A stretch of 39,695 bases of DNA from a virus. The notes below the pieces were generated by a model, which did no database searches, was not told where the DNA came from, and worked only from the letters and a program-made list of their open reading frames with translations. Location: positions 1-39,695 of the IMG/VR virus record IMGVR_UViG_3300027849_000022. One strand, written 5' to 3'. The translations under genes were made by a program, and so were the position numbers. This document shows positions 20,831 through 28,885 of the stretch, piece after piece (within the stretch, counting starts at the first letter, position 1; every line of letters begins with the position of its first letter).

Positions 20831-23494
20831 ATGGGTACATTCAAAATTACACAAACTCTTGTAGACGAAAATGGCGTTAAGCATTTTCTAGTTAATGGAG
20901 GTTGGATAGATGAGACACAGCTAGCTGCTGGTGTTGAATCAAATAATGGTGCTCCTTTTCTAAAAATAAATGGCGAAATAGTTGAAGATGCTAATCTAGG
21001 ATCTAACTCTATTGCTATTGCCCCTAATGGTGCAACTGGTTTAGTTGATTTAAAATCTGAACACGCTTTAGATTCTAAAATGTTATTAAAAGCAGATACA
21101 ACAATTGCAGGATATGATGCACTTACAACTGTTAACTTTGACCCTACTGAATATGAAGATCTTCGAGGAGATCAAGGTATTCGAGGAAATCAAGGTTTTC
21201 AAGGAGCAACTGGTTTTCAAGGAACTAAGGGTGATCAAGGTGATAAAGGAACTAAAGGAGATCAAGGAGAAAAAGGAACTAAAGGAGATCAAGGAATTAC
21301 CGGATGGCAAGGAATTTCCGGAGATAAAGGTTTAAAAGGAGATCAGGGTCTTAAAGGAGCTAAAGGTTTAAAAGGACAAACTGGAATCCAAGGAGCTAAA
21401 GGATTCCAAGGAGATCAAGGTTTTAAAGGAGATACTGGATCTAAAGGAGATAAAGGATCTCAAGGTGCTATTGGCCCACAGGGTGATAAAGGTACTAAAG
21501 GATTTAAAGCTTCTATTGGAGACCAAGGAGCAACTGGACAACCAGGTGTTAAAGGGGCCCAAGGCTATCAAGGAGATAAAGGTATCAAAGGAGATAAAGG
21601 TTCTACTGGCCCTATTGGAAATCAAGGTGATAAAGGATCACAGGGAGATAAAGGTCTTAAAGGATCTACTGGGAATACTGGTAATCAAGGAGCTACTGGA
21701 GCTAAAGGTGAAAAAGGTCTTAAAGGATCTATTGGGAATACTGGTAATCAAGGATCTACTGGCGATAAAGGAGACAAAGGTCTTAAGGGATCTACTGGCC
21801 CTATTGGAAATCAAGGAGATAAAGGATTAATTGGAGATAAAGGTCTTAAAGGATCTACTGGCCCTATTGGATTCCAAGGAGATACTGGAGCTAAAGGTGA
21901 TACTGGAAATGCAGGACCAACTGGTGAAATAGGATCTCAAGGAGCTAAAGGTCTTATTGGACCTCAAGGAGCTCAAGGTAATAATGGACCTAATGGCCAT
22001 AGAGGAAATCAAGGAAATCAAGGATTAATTGGAGATATTGGCCTTACTGGTCTTATTGGACTTGTTGGACATAAAGGACATATTGGGAATCAAGGAGATC
22101 AAGGCCCTATAGCACCTATTGCACCAAAAGGACATATTGGTTTTAAAGGAACTCAAGGAACTCAAGGTACTGTAGGACCTACAGGAGATACTGGAATCGG
22201 TGGACCTAGAGGTTATCAAGGTGACATAGGACCCGTAGGTACTCAAGGAGATCAAGGTGATACAGGTGCTAAAGGACCTATCGGAACTACTGGATCTGTT
22301 GGTTTTAAGGGATTAAAAGGAGCTCAAGGTTTTCAAGGATTTAGAGGAGCCCAGGGAGATTTTAGTGATAGAGGAAATCAAGGTTTTAAAGGATTTATTG
22401 GTCTTAGAGGAATTCAAGGAGCTTCAGGTACTAAAGGTTTTATAGGTAATACTGGAGATCAGGGTTATGTAGGAATTATTGGAGATCCAAGTCCACTTGG
22501 ATATACAGGTAATCAAGGCTATAAGGGAGTTCAAGGATATAAAGGTTTTGGCGGTTATACAGGTAATAAAGGAATTCAAGGTGATCGAGGAAATCAAGGA
22601 TCCACTCGAACATCTGCTTCTGGTCTACCAGGTTTTAAAGGTTTTGTAGGATATCAAGGTCAAAAAGGTGCAACCGGTAATTCAGATCTTTATCTTGTAA
22701 CTTCTGGTAATGAAATTCAAATAATATCTAATGAAAAGAACCAAACATATGACATTTTAAAAACTAGCGGAAGTAACGGATGGAATGAACATGCTTTTTC
22801 ATCAAATAATCACGGAGCCGGTAATGCTGTTACTGTAAGGTTTACATGTAATAACACAAATACCCCAAGAATGATGGGGCTTAATAGTGATCCGGAAGCG
22901 AATACAAGTTATAATACCATTGATTTTGCATGGTACCCTGCAGGCGATGGAGTCGCTTACATATATGAGAATGGTAATTGGATCGCTAGTGGAGGTTCTT
23001 ATACTACATCTTCTGTTTTTTCAATAACATATGATGGTTATGGGATTACATATAGAAAGGATGACAAAATTACCAGATCGGTAACTTTAGGTACAGGTTA
23101 TACAATGTACGTTGATTCATCACTACATAACGTTAATACAGGTATTAATAATATTCAATTCTTTAGAGGTACTGATTGGGAATTAGGATCTGCTAGAGGT
23201 CCTCAAGGTGTTATAGGTGCTCAAGGCCTTAGAGGTTCTCAAGGAACTGTTGGTGATGGAGGAGCTAATATAGCCCCTAAAGGTTACCAAGGTTCTCAAG
23301 GTTCTCAAGGATTTACTGGTTCTCAAGGAGCTATGGGATTCCAAGGAGCAGCTGGTTTTCAAGGAGCTACAGGATATCAAGGATATCAATATGAAAATTC
23401 AGGATATACTGGATTTATATATTATTCAGGATGGAACGGTGGAATCTCAGGCGGTGCTGCATATGTTTCTAACGGTTTAGTAAAAAATATATAA
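20831..23494 (+). CDS. Collagen-like fibre protein with inserted beta-sandwich domain
   Basis: 887 residues in four parts: a non-collagen N-terminal domain (1-111), a long Gly-X-Y stretch (about 112-615) with more varied triplets than its upstream neighbour, a globular insert (about 616-789, from SDLYLVTSGNEIQII to FFRGTDWELG), and a second short collagen stretch, ending in SNGLVKNI. The insert is rich in aromatic residues and Gly (FAWYPAGDGVAYIYENGNWI, FSITYDGYGITYRKD) and looks like a lectin/SPRY-type beta sandwich, so it may bind a surface glycan. The final NG-L/F-x-K motif recurs in the neighbouring fibre genes. Confidence 0.9.
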   Translation: MGTFKITQTLVDENGVKHFLVNGGWIDETQLAAGVESNNGAPFLKINGEIVEDANLGSNSIAIAPNGATGLVDLKSEHALDSKMLLKADTTIAGYDALTTVNFDPTEYEDLRGDQGIRGNQGFQGATGFQGTKGDQGDKGTKGDQGEKGTKGDQGITGWQGISGDKGLKGDQGLKGAKGLKGQTGIQGAKGFQGDQGFKGDTGSKGDKGSQGAIGPQGDKGTKGFKASIGDQGATGQPGVKGAQGYQGDKGIKGDKGSTGPIGNQGDKGSQGDKGLKGSTGNTGNQGATGAKGEKGLKGSIGNTGNQGSTGDKGDKGLKGSTGPIGNQGDKGLIGDKGLKGSTGPIGFQGDTGAKGDTGNAGPTGEIGSQGAKGLIGPQGAQGNNGPNGHRGNQGNQGLIGDIGLTGLIGLVGHKGHIGNQGDQGPIAPIAPKGHIGFKGTQGTQGTVGPTGDTGIGGPRGYQGDIGPVGTQGDQGDTGAKGPIGTTGSVGFKGLKGAQGFQGFRGAQGDFSDRGNQGFKGFIGLRGIQGASGTKGFIGNTGDQGYVGIIGDPSPLGYTGNQGYKGVQGYKGFGGYTGNKGIQGDRGNQGSTRTSASGLPGFKGFVGYQGQKGATGNSDLYLVTSGNEIQIISNEKNQTYDILKTSGSNGWNEHAFSSNNHGAGNAVTVRFTCNNTNTPRMMGLNSDPEANTSYNTIDFAWYPAGDGVAYIYENGNWIASGGSYTTSSVFSITYDGYGITYRKDDKITRSVTLGTGYTMYVDSSLHNVNTGINNIQFFRGTDWELGSARGPQGVIGAQGLRGSQGTVGDGGANIAPKGYQGSQGSQGFTGSQGAMGFQGAAGFQGATGYQGYQYENSGYTGFIYYSGWNGGISGGAAYVSNGLVKNI

Positions 23495-23523
23495 TATTTA
23501 AAATAAAAAATAATAGATAAAAA

Positions 23524-25872
23524 ATGGCTAAATTAATTTTAGGCACTACCATCGAGGATAAATTAATACTTCACAAAGGTATTATGAACAGCTCTGATAA
23601 CCCTGCATTTGTAGGGAATCAGGGTCTCCAAGGTGATCTAGGTGCACAAGGAAATAATGGATTTTCTGGTAATTTGGGATCTAAAGGGGACGAAGGTCTT
23701 CAGGGAGATACTGGAATTAAGGGAAAGAAAGGTTTTCAAGGATATGAAGGAGTTCCTGGAAGTCAGGGGTTTGTTGGTAATAAAGGAAACGACGGAATTG
23801 TTGGAGATAATGGAATCACCGGTGATAAAGGATATACAGGAATAACTGGAGATAAAGGTGCTAGAGGACCCCAAGGTCCTGTTGGATCAGAAGGTATCAT
23901 CGGACCTATTGGAATAGGTGGTGATGTTGGTTTTGACGGGGATACTGGACTGTTTGGTGCTACTGGTAATATAGGAAACACTGGAGATAAAGGTGCAAAT
24001 GGTATTATAGGTTCTAAAGGTGTTCAAGGTTCTAAAGGAGATAAGGGAGATACTGGAGCACAGGGTTCTAAAGGATCGACTGGATATACTGGATTGATTG
24101 GATTTAAAGGAGCTACTGGAGTACAGGGTTCTAAAGGATCAACAGGATATAAAGGAGTAACTGGTGACCAAGGAGCAACTGGAGTACAGGGTTCTAAAGG
24201 ATCAACAGGATATAAAGGAGTAACAGGAGACCAAGGAGCAACTGGAGCACAGGGTTCTAAAGGATCAACAGGATATAAAGGAGTAACAGGATATCAAGGA
24301 ACATCAGGTACTCAGGGTTCTAAAGGAGCAACTGGATATGAAGGATATAAAGGAAATACTGGAATTGTACCAGCAACTAACGTTGTTACAAACACAAACT
24401 TAGATACAGGATGGGCTAAAGGATATCAACAAGATATAGTATTTGGTGAAATAGATGCGCCATACGGTGTAAATTCACCAGTTGTTGGATTTAATAAAAG
24501 AACAACAGCTTCATATTGGTATTCTTATGGTAATTACGCACCACAAACACCAGGTACTGTTTATACAGTTTCTATATGGGTAAAAACAGTAGATCCAGGT
24601 TTTGAAATAAATTTCTACACGGCAGATAATAATGAAGTTGGTAGACATTGGAATGCCCATATATCTGTTCCAAATGACGGTGAATGGCATAATGTTATTT
24701 TCCCAGCATTTACAAATGCAACTAATAGTCAATCTGACAGTTTATCATTTAATATGAAACAGGCTGGTGGTTATGATTCTAGTTCTAGAACATGGTTATG
24801 TTTTCCTAAAATGCAAGTAGGTAATGTTGGAGGAACGACAGGCCCTCTTGGTCCAATTGGTTTAAAAGGAAATGTAGGTGATCAAGGTGCTCAAGGATCT
24901 AAGGGTGATACTGGAATAAAAGGTAGTAAAGGATATCAAGGTGCTCAAGGTGAAAGAGGAACTCAAGGTGATCAAGGTTCAAAGGGAGCTACTGGTTATC
25001 AAGGAGTAACAGGATCTCAGGGTTATCAAGGTACCCAAGGGGATGTTGGATATAAAGGACTATTAGGTACTAAAGGAGATCAGGGTTATGTAGGTAATCA
25101 AGGTGATCAAGGAATTGTTGGACCTAAAGGAAATAAAGGAAGTAAAGGCCCTATTGGTTATATTGGATTTAAAGGTTTTATAGGTCTTGCACACGGATCA
25201 CAAGGAGTTCAAGGAGATCAAGGTACTCAAGGTACTCAAGGTTCTAAAGGACTTAAAGGAGCTACTGGAGATCAAGGAGTTCAAGGAGATCAAGGTACTA
25301 AAGGACATCAGGGTGTTAAAGGAGATCAAGGTCCTCAAGGTTATGAAGGAAAGAGGGGATATCAGGGTCTAGAAGGTTTTAGAGCATCTTTATACGCAAC
25401 CAGAGGTGATCAAGGTCATCGAGGAGTTCAAGGTCAAAGAGGTGCTCAAGGAACGGACAGTAGAGGTTCTCAAGGAGCACAGGGATATGAAGGTTACAAA
25501 GGTTTCACAGGAATTACTGGACCTAATGTAGCTAGAGGAGCTCAAGGTTATCAAGGAGTACAGGGATATAACGGACTTACCGGAAGTACTGGTGCTGGCG
25601 TATCTACAGGTTACAAAGGAAATACTGGAAATCAAGGTTCTGTAGGACTTAAAGGATTTAAAGGATCTCAAGGTTCTCAAGGAGTTAAAGGTTATCAAGG
25701 AGCAAAGGGAAATCAAGGAGCTAGAGGTACTTTTGGTTCTGGTCAACAACCTGGAGCTAGAGGTCCTCAAGGATCAACTGGAGTGGCAGGTAATGGTTAT
25801 AATTACTTCGGATTGCAGGATAATAATTCAAGTGATTTTTCAATAAACAACGGGTTTATAAAAAGTATTTAG
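23524..25872 (+). CDS. Collagen-like fibre protein with carbohydrate-binding-like insert
   Basis: 782 residues. The N-terminus MAKLILGTTIEDKL resembles that of the next gene. Collagen triplets run from about residue 31 to 280, a non-collagen domain spans about 281-436 (from ATNVVTNTNLDTGWAKG to WLCFPKMQVG), collagen resumes to about 750, and the end is FSINNGFIKSI. The insert has the look of a jelly-roll carbohydrate-binding module (YTVSIWVKTVDPGFEINFY, DGEWHNVIFPAF), a fold common in phage receptor-binding regions. A near-exact GVQGSKGSTGYKGVTGDQGAT repeat is present at 24110-24300. Regulation is probably shared with the other fibre genes. Confidence 0.9.
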   Translation: MAKLILGTTIEDKLILHKGIMNSSDNPAFVGNQGLQGDLGAQGNNGFSGNLGSKGDEGLQGDTGIKGKKGFQGYEGVPGSQGFVGNKGNDGIVGDNGITGDKGYTGITGDKGARGPQGPVGSEGIIGPIGIGGDVGFDGDTGLFGATGNIGNTGDKGANGIIGSKGVQGSKGDKGDTGAQGSKGSTGYTGLIGFKGATGVQGSKGSTGYKGVTGDQGATGVQGSKGSTGYKGVTGDQGATGAQGSKGSTGYKGVTGYQGTSGTQGSKGATGYEGYKGNTGIVPATNVVTNTNLDTGWAKGYQQDIVFGEIDAPYGVNSPVVGFNKRTTASYWYSYGNYAPQTPGTVYTVSIWVKTVDPGFEINFYTADNNEVGRHWNAHISVPNDGEWHNVIFPAFTNATNSQSDSLSFNMKQAGGYDSSSRTWLCFPKMQVGNVGGTTGPLGPIGLKGNVGDQGAQGSKGDTGIKGSKGYQGAQGERGTQGDQGSKGATGYQGVTGSQGYQGTQGDVGYKGLLGTKGDQGYVGNQGDQGIVGPKGNKGSKGPIGYIGFKGFIGLAHGSQGVQGDQGTQGTQGSKGLKGATGDQGVQGDQGTKGHQGVKGDQGPQGYEGKRGYQGLEGFRASLYATRGDQGHRGVQGQRGAQGTDSRGSQGAQGYEGYKGFTGITGPNVARGAQGYQGVQGYNGLTGSTGAGVSTGYKGNTGNQGSVGLKGFKGSQGSQGVKGYQGAKGNQGARGTFGSGQQPGARGPQGSTGVAGNGYNYFGLQDNNSSDFSINNGFIKSI

Positions 25873-25935
25873 AACCATAATCAAACCGGATAATTGAATT
25901 AGATATATAATAAGTATAAAAAAATAAAATTAAAA

Positions 25936-27789
25936 ATGGCTAAACTAAAACAAGGTTCTTTAATTGGAGGTTCACTACCTCTCAATATAACGGACTACGA
26001 TAAAAATAACTACCCATACTTCACCGGAGATAAAGGTTCTTTAGGGTTTCAAGGAGCTCAGGGTTTTCAAGGAGCTGAAGGTTTCGAGGGAGATCATGGT
26101 TTCCAAGGAGATACTGGTTATACTGGGTTAATTGGTGAAAGGGGTTTCCAAGGTATAAAGGGAAATCAAGGTATACAAGGAGATCTTGGACTAATTGGTG
26201 ATCAAGGTTTTCAAGGTACTAAGGGAGATCAAGGTTCTCAAGGAAATAAAGGATATACTGGTAATACAGGATTTATAGGTATTAAAGGTGATCAAGGAAA
26301 TATAGGTTTCCAAGGTAATAAAGGATTTAAAGGTTCTCAAGGATTATTAGGAAATCAAGGTACTCAAGGAGATCAAGGTTTAAAGGGAGATCAAGGTATA
26401 AGAGTAGACGGTGAAACTGGATTTACTGGTATTAAAGGAGATCAGGGTACTGTCGGTGATTCACCAACAGGACCAAAAGGTTTTCAAGGAGATAGAGGTT
26501 TTCAAGGTACTGTAGGTGATTCACCAACAGGACCAAAAGGTTTTCAAGGATCAAAAGGGGATCAAGGTACTGTGGGAGATTCTCCAACTGGACCAAAAGG
26601 TTTTCAAGGATTAAAAGGAGATCAAGGTACTGTGGGAGATTCTCCAACTGGACCAAGGGGAGATCAAGGAGACAGAGGTTTTCAAGGTACTGTAGGAGAT
26701 TCTCCAACCGGACCAAGGGGAGATCAAGGATTACAAGGAGCTACTGGTCCAGTTGGACCTATCGTTGTAGGACGTACTGGATCTCAAGGAAATATAGGAC
26801 TTAAGGGATTAAATGGTAACGAGCCAGTTGGTTCCAAAGGATATACTGGTCTTGTAGGAGATAGAGGTCCTCAAGGACTTGAGCCCGTAGGATCTAAAGG
26901 TTCTACAGGAAATACTGGACCAAAAGGTTATCAAGGAACTTCACCAAGAGGGGCCAAAGGTACTAAAGGATCAAAAGGATATCAAGGATATCAAGGAAAT
27001 AATCCTAGAGGTTCTCAAGGTTCTAAAGGATCGGTTGGATATAAAGGTCCTCAGGGAAATAATCCTACAGGATTTAGAGGAGATCAAGGTGCTCAAGGTG
27101 ATCAAGGTGCTAAAGGTCCTGCTACAAAGGGTGATTCAGGTGCTAAAGGATTAATTGGAGATATAGGTCATCAAGGTGCAACTGTAGTCAACTATGAAGG
27201 TGTTGCAGGTGATCAAGGTCCACAAGGTTATGCAGGCGTCGAACCTAGAGGAACACAAGGTTCTCAAGGTGCTCGAGGTTCTCAAGGTCCACAAGGTGTT
27301 AATAGACTAGGTTATCAAGGAACTACTGGTGCTCAGGGTTATAAAGGATTAACGGGAGATTTACCAAGAGGACCTCAAGGGGTTCAAGGTTATCAAGGTT
27401 ATCAAGGTATTGGCGCACAGGGTGCTAGAGGTACTCAAGGTGCTAGAGGTACTCAAGGTGCTAAAGGATTAACAGGATCAACAGGAGCTAGGGGTTATCA
27501 AGGTTCTAAAGGATCAACTGGAACAGTAGGTCCTCAGGGTTCTCAAGGTGGAGTTGGACAGGCTGGATATACCGGATTTATTGGTTTAAAAGGAGCAGGC
27601 GGATTAAAAGGACCCACTGGTTTTGGCGGATCATTCGGTACTCAAGGTAGTCAAGGATATAGTGGAGGCTCTGGTGGAGTAACAGGTACTATGCAATTCC
27701 AAAATGGAGCTACAATGAATTTTTCTAATGGTCTAACAACTAAAGTAACTGCTGCTAGTAAAGGTAGTGGAATCGGTGGTAGGATATAG
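25936..27789 (+). CDS. Collagen-like fibre protein with regular GxxPxG interruptions
   Basis: 617 residues, starting MAKLKQGSLIGG and followed by Gly-X-Y from about residue 31 to 585. From about residue 172 onward the register is broken thirteen times by a Gly-4-residue-Gly step, twelve with Pro in the same place (GDSPTG five times, then GNEPVG, GLEPVG, GTSPRG, GNNPRG, GNNPTG, GVEPRG, GDLPRG). Such G4G breaks introduce hinges in natural collagens. The C-terminus (TMQFQNGATMNFSNGLTTKV) is non-collagen and has the SNGL motif of the neighbouring fibres. A terminator follows. Confidence 0.92.
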   Translation: MAKLKQGSLIGGSLPLNITDYDKNNYPYFTGDKGSLGFQGAQGFQGAEGFEGDHGFQGDTGYTGLIGERGFQGIKGNQGIQGDLGLIGDQGFQGTKGDQGSQGNKGYTGNTGFIGIKGDQGNIGFQGNKGFKGSQGLLGNQGTQGDQGLKGDQGIRVDGETGFTGIKGDQGTVGDSPTGPKGFQGDRGFQGTVGDSPTGPKGFQGSKGDQGTVGDSPTGPKGFQGLKGDQGTVGDSPTGPRGDQGDRGFQGTVGDSPTGPRGDQGLQGATGPVGPIVVGRTGSQGNIGLKGLNGNEPVGSKGYTGLVGDRGPQGLEPVGSKGSTGNTGPKGYQGTSPRGAKGTKGSKGYQGYQGNNPRGSQGSKGSVGYKGPQGNNPTGFRGDQGAQGDQGAKGPATKGDSGAKGLIGDIGHQGATVVNYEGVAGDQGPQGYAGVEPRGTQGSQGARGSQGPQGVNRLGYQGTTGAQGYKGLTGDLPRGPQGVQGYQGYQGIGAQGARGTQGARGTQGAKGLTGSTGARGYQGSKGSTGTVGPQGSQGGVGQAGYTGFIGLKGAGGLKGPTGFGGSFGTQGSQGYSGGSGGVTGTMQFQNGATMNFSNGLTTKVTAASKGSGIGGRI

Positions 27790-27845
27790 TATTATAAAGA
27801 ATAAACTAGCTAAATATGGCCTAAACCATAAATTTTAAAATTAAG

Positions 27846-27873
27846 AGACTCTAAGAAATTAGAGTCTTTTTTT
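27846..27873 (+). terminator. Rho-independent terminator after the collagen-gene cluster
   Basis: AGACTCTAA (27846-27854), GAAA tetraloop, TTAGAGTCT (27859-27867), then Ts to 27873. It closes the four-gene fibre unit; the oxygenase gene has its own upstream TATAATAACTAAAA element. Confidence 0.9.
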
Positions 27874-27916
27874 GTCTAAAATAAAAGAGATAAATAAACA
27901 AATAGATTATCAACTA

Positions 27917-27930
27917 TATAATAACTAAAA
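27917..27930 (+). promoter_or_regulatory. TATAATAACTAAAA element (copy 3, one-base variant)
   Basis: The recurrent 14-mer with a final A instead of T, 10 bases before the ATG at 27941 and downstream of a terminator, so it is well placed to start a new transcript for the oxygenase/glycosyltransferase pair. Confidence 0.5.
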
Positions 27931-27940
27931 TTGCAAATTT

Positions 27941-28873
27941 ATGTATAATACTAAAATCCCAAACGTATTAATGAATGTAGAAAGGGTTTTTCAAGATATT
28001 GGAAAAACTACATTCGAAGGTTGGATATATTCAACAGAAAATAAAACTATAGATAGTCTTATAATTGAAGATAAATCTATTGATACAGTATGGAAAGATA
28101 GGCCTGATGTTGTTGAATATTTTAAAGGAAGTATCCCATCTAATAAGGTAGGCTTTACAATAACTTTACAAAATAATCTATTAAGTAAAAATCTGTGTAT
28201 TAAATTTGATAATAGTAATACAGTGTTTGACTTAACATCTTTATTAAAAGAAATAGTTTCTAAATCAGGATTCAATGGCGATGATAAGGATCTTATTGTT
28301 GTTGATAATTTCTATGCAAAGCCAGATATGGTTAGGGAATACGCTATGAACGAACTAGAGTTCACATCTTCAGATTATCACAAAGGACAAAGATCAAATT
28401 CTAGATTTATATTAGATGGTACTAAAGAAAAGCTAGAAACAATATTAGGGAAAAGGATTACAAACTGGAATAACGGTGGATATGCTAATGGCGTATTCCA
28501 ATTCTGTACTGCAGATCAACCTATAGTATATCACGTTGACAGTCAAATGTATGCTGCTATGGTTTACTTAACACCAGATGCTCCTCCACAAACAGGAACT
28601 GCGATGTATAGGAGTAAAGTTACAGGAATTTCATCGTTCCCAGGTCAAGAATCTAGAATGGGAAATGAATATGTAGATACCTTCAGAGGTAATAATAAAG
28701 AAATGAACTTTTACGATGGAACTCAATTTGAAAAGATTGATGATATTGGGAATGTATATAATAGACTAGTAATTTTTAACTCATCACAACTACATGCAGC
28801 TACTGAATATTTTGGAGATGCAATAGATAACGCAAGATTTTTCCATATGTTCTTTTTTGACATAGAACAATAA
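27941..28873 (+). CDS. Predicted 2-oxoglutarate/Fe(II) dioxygenase (DUF6445-like)
   Basis: 310 residues. The N-terminal ~100 (FEGWIYSTENKTIDSLIIED) form a separate beta domain. The C-terminal part resembles DUF6445 oxygenases and has the iron facial triad: His198-Val-Asp200 (YHVDSQMYAAMVYLTP) and His285 (SSQLHAATEYFG), with Arg299 (NARFFHMFFF) placed to bind 2-oxoglutarate. Related enzymes hydroxylate amino-acid side chains or small molecules. It is the first gene after four collagen-like genes and precedes a double glycosyltransferase by 12 bases, so hydroxylation of collagen-like fibre lysines (or threonines) before glycosylation is a reasonable hypothesis, not demonstrated. Other substrates such as nucleobases remain possible. 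Confidence 0.75.
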   Translation: MYNTKIPNVLMNVERVFQDIGKTTFEGWIYSTENKTIDSLIIEDKSIDTVWKDRPDVVEYFKGSIPSNKVGFTITLQNNLLSKNLCIKFDNSNTVFDLTSLLKEIVSKSGFNGDDKDLIVVDNFYAKPDMVREYAMNELEFTSSDYHKGQRSNSRFILDGTKEKLETILGKRITNWNNGGYANGVFQFCTADQPIVYHVDSQMYAAMVYLTPDAPPQTGTAMYRSKVTGISSFPGQESRMGNEYVDTFRGNNKEMNFYDGTQFEKIDDIGNVYNRLVIFNSSQLHAATEYFGDAIDNARFFHMFFFDIEQ

Positions 28874-28885
28874 ACTCAAATTTAA

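Noticed and set aside
27941-28873. Prolyl-4-hydroxylase acting on the fibres
   Set aside because: Pro is almost absent from the Y position of the fibres, so Lys or Thr are more sensible targets; the enzyme class itself is retained as a hypothesis.
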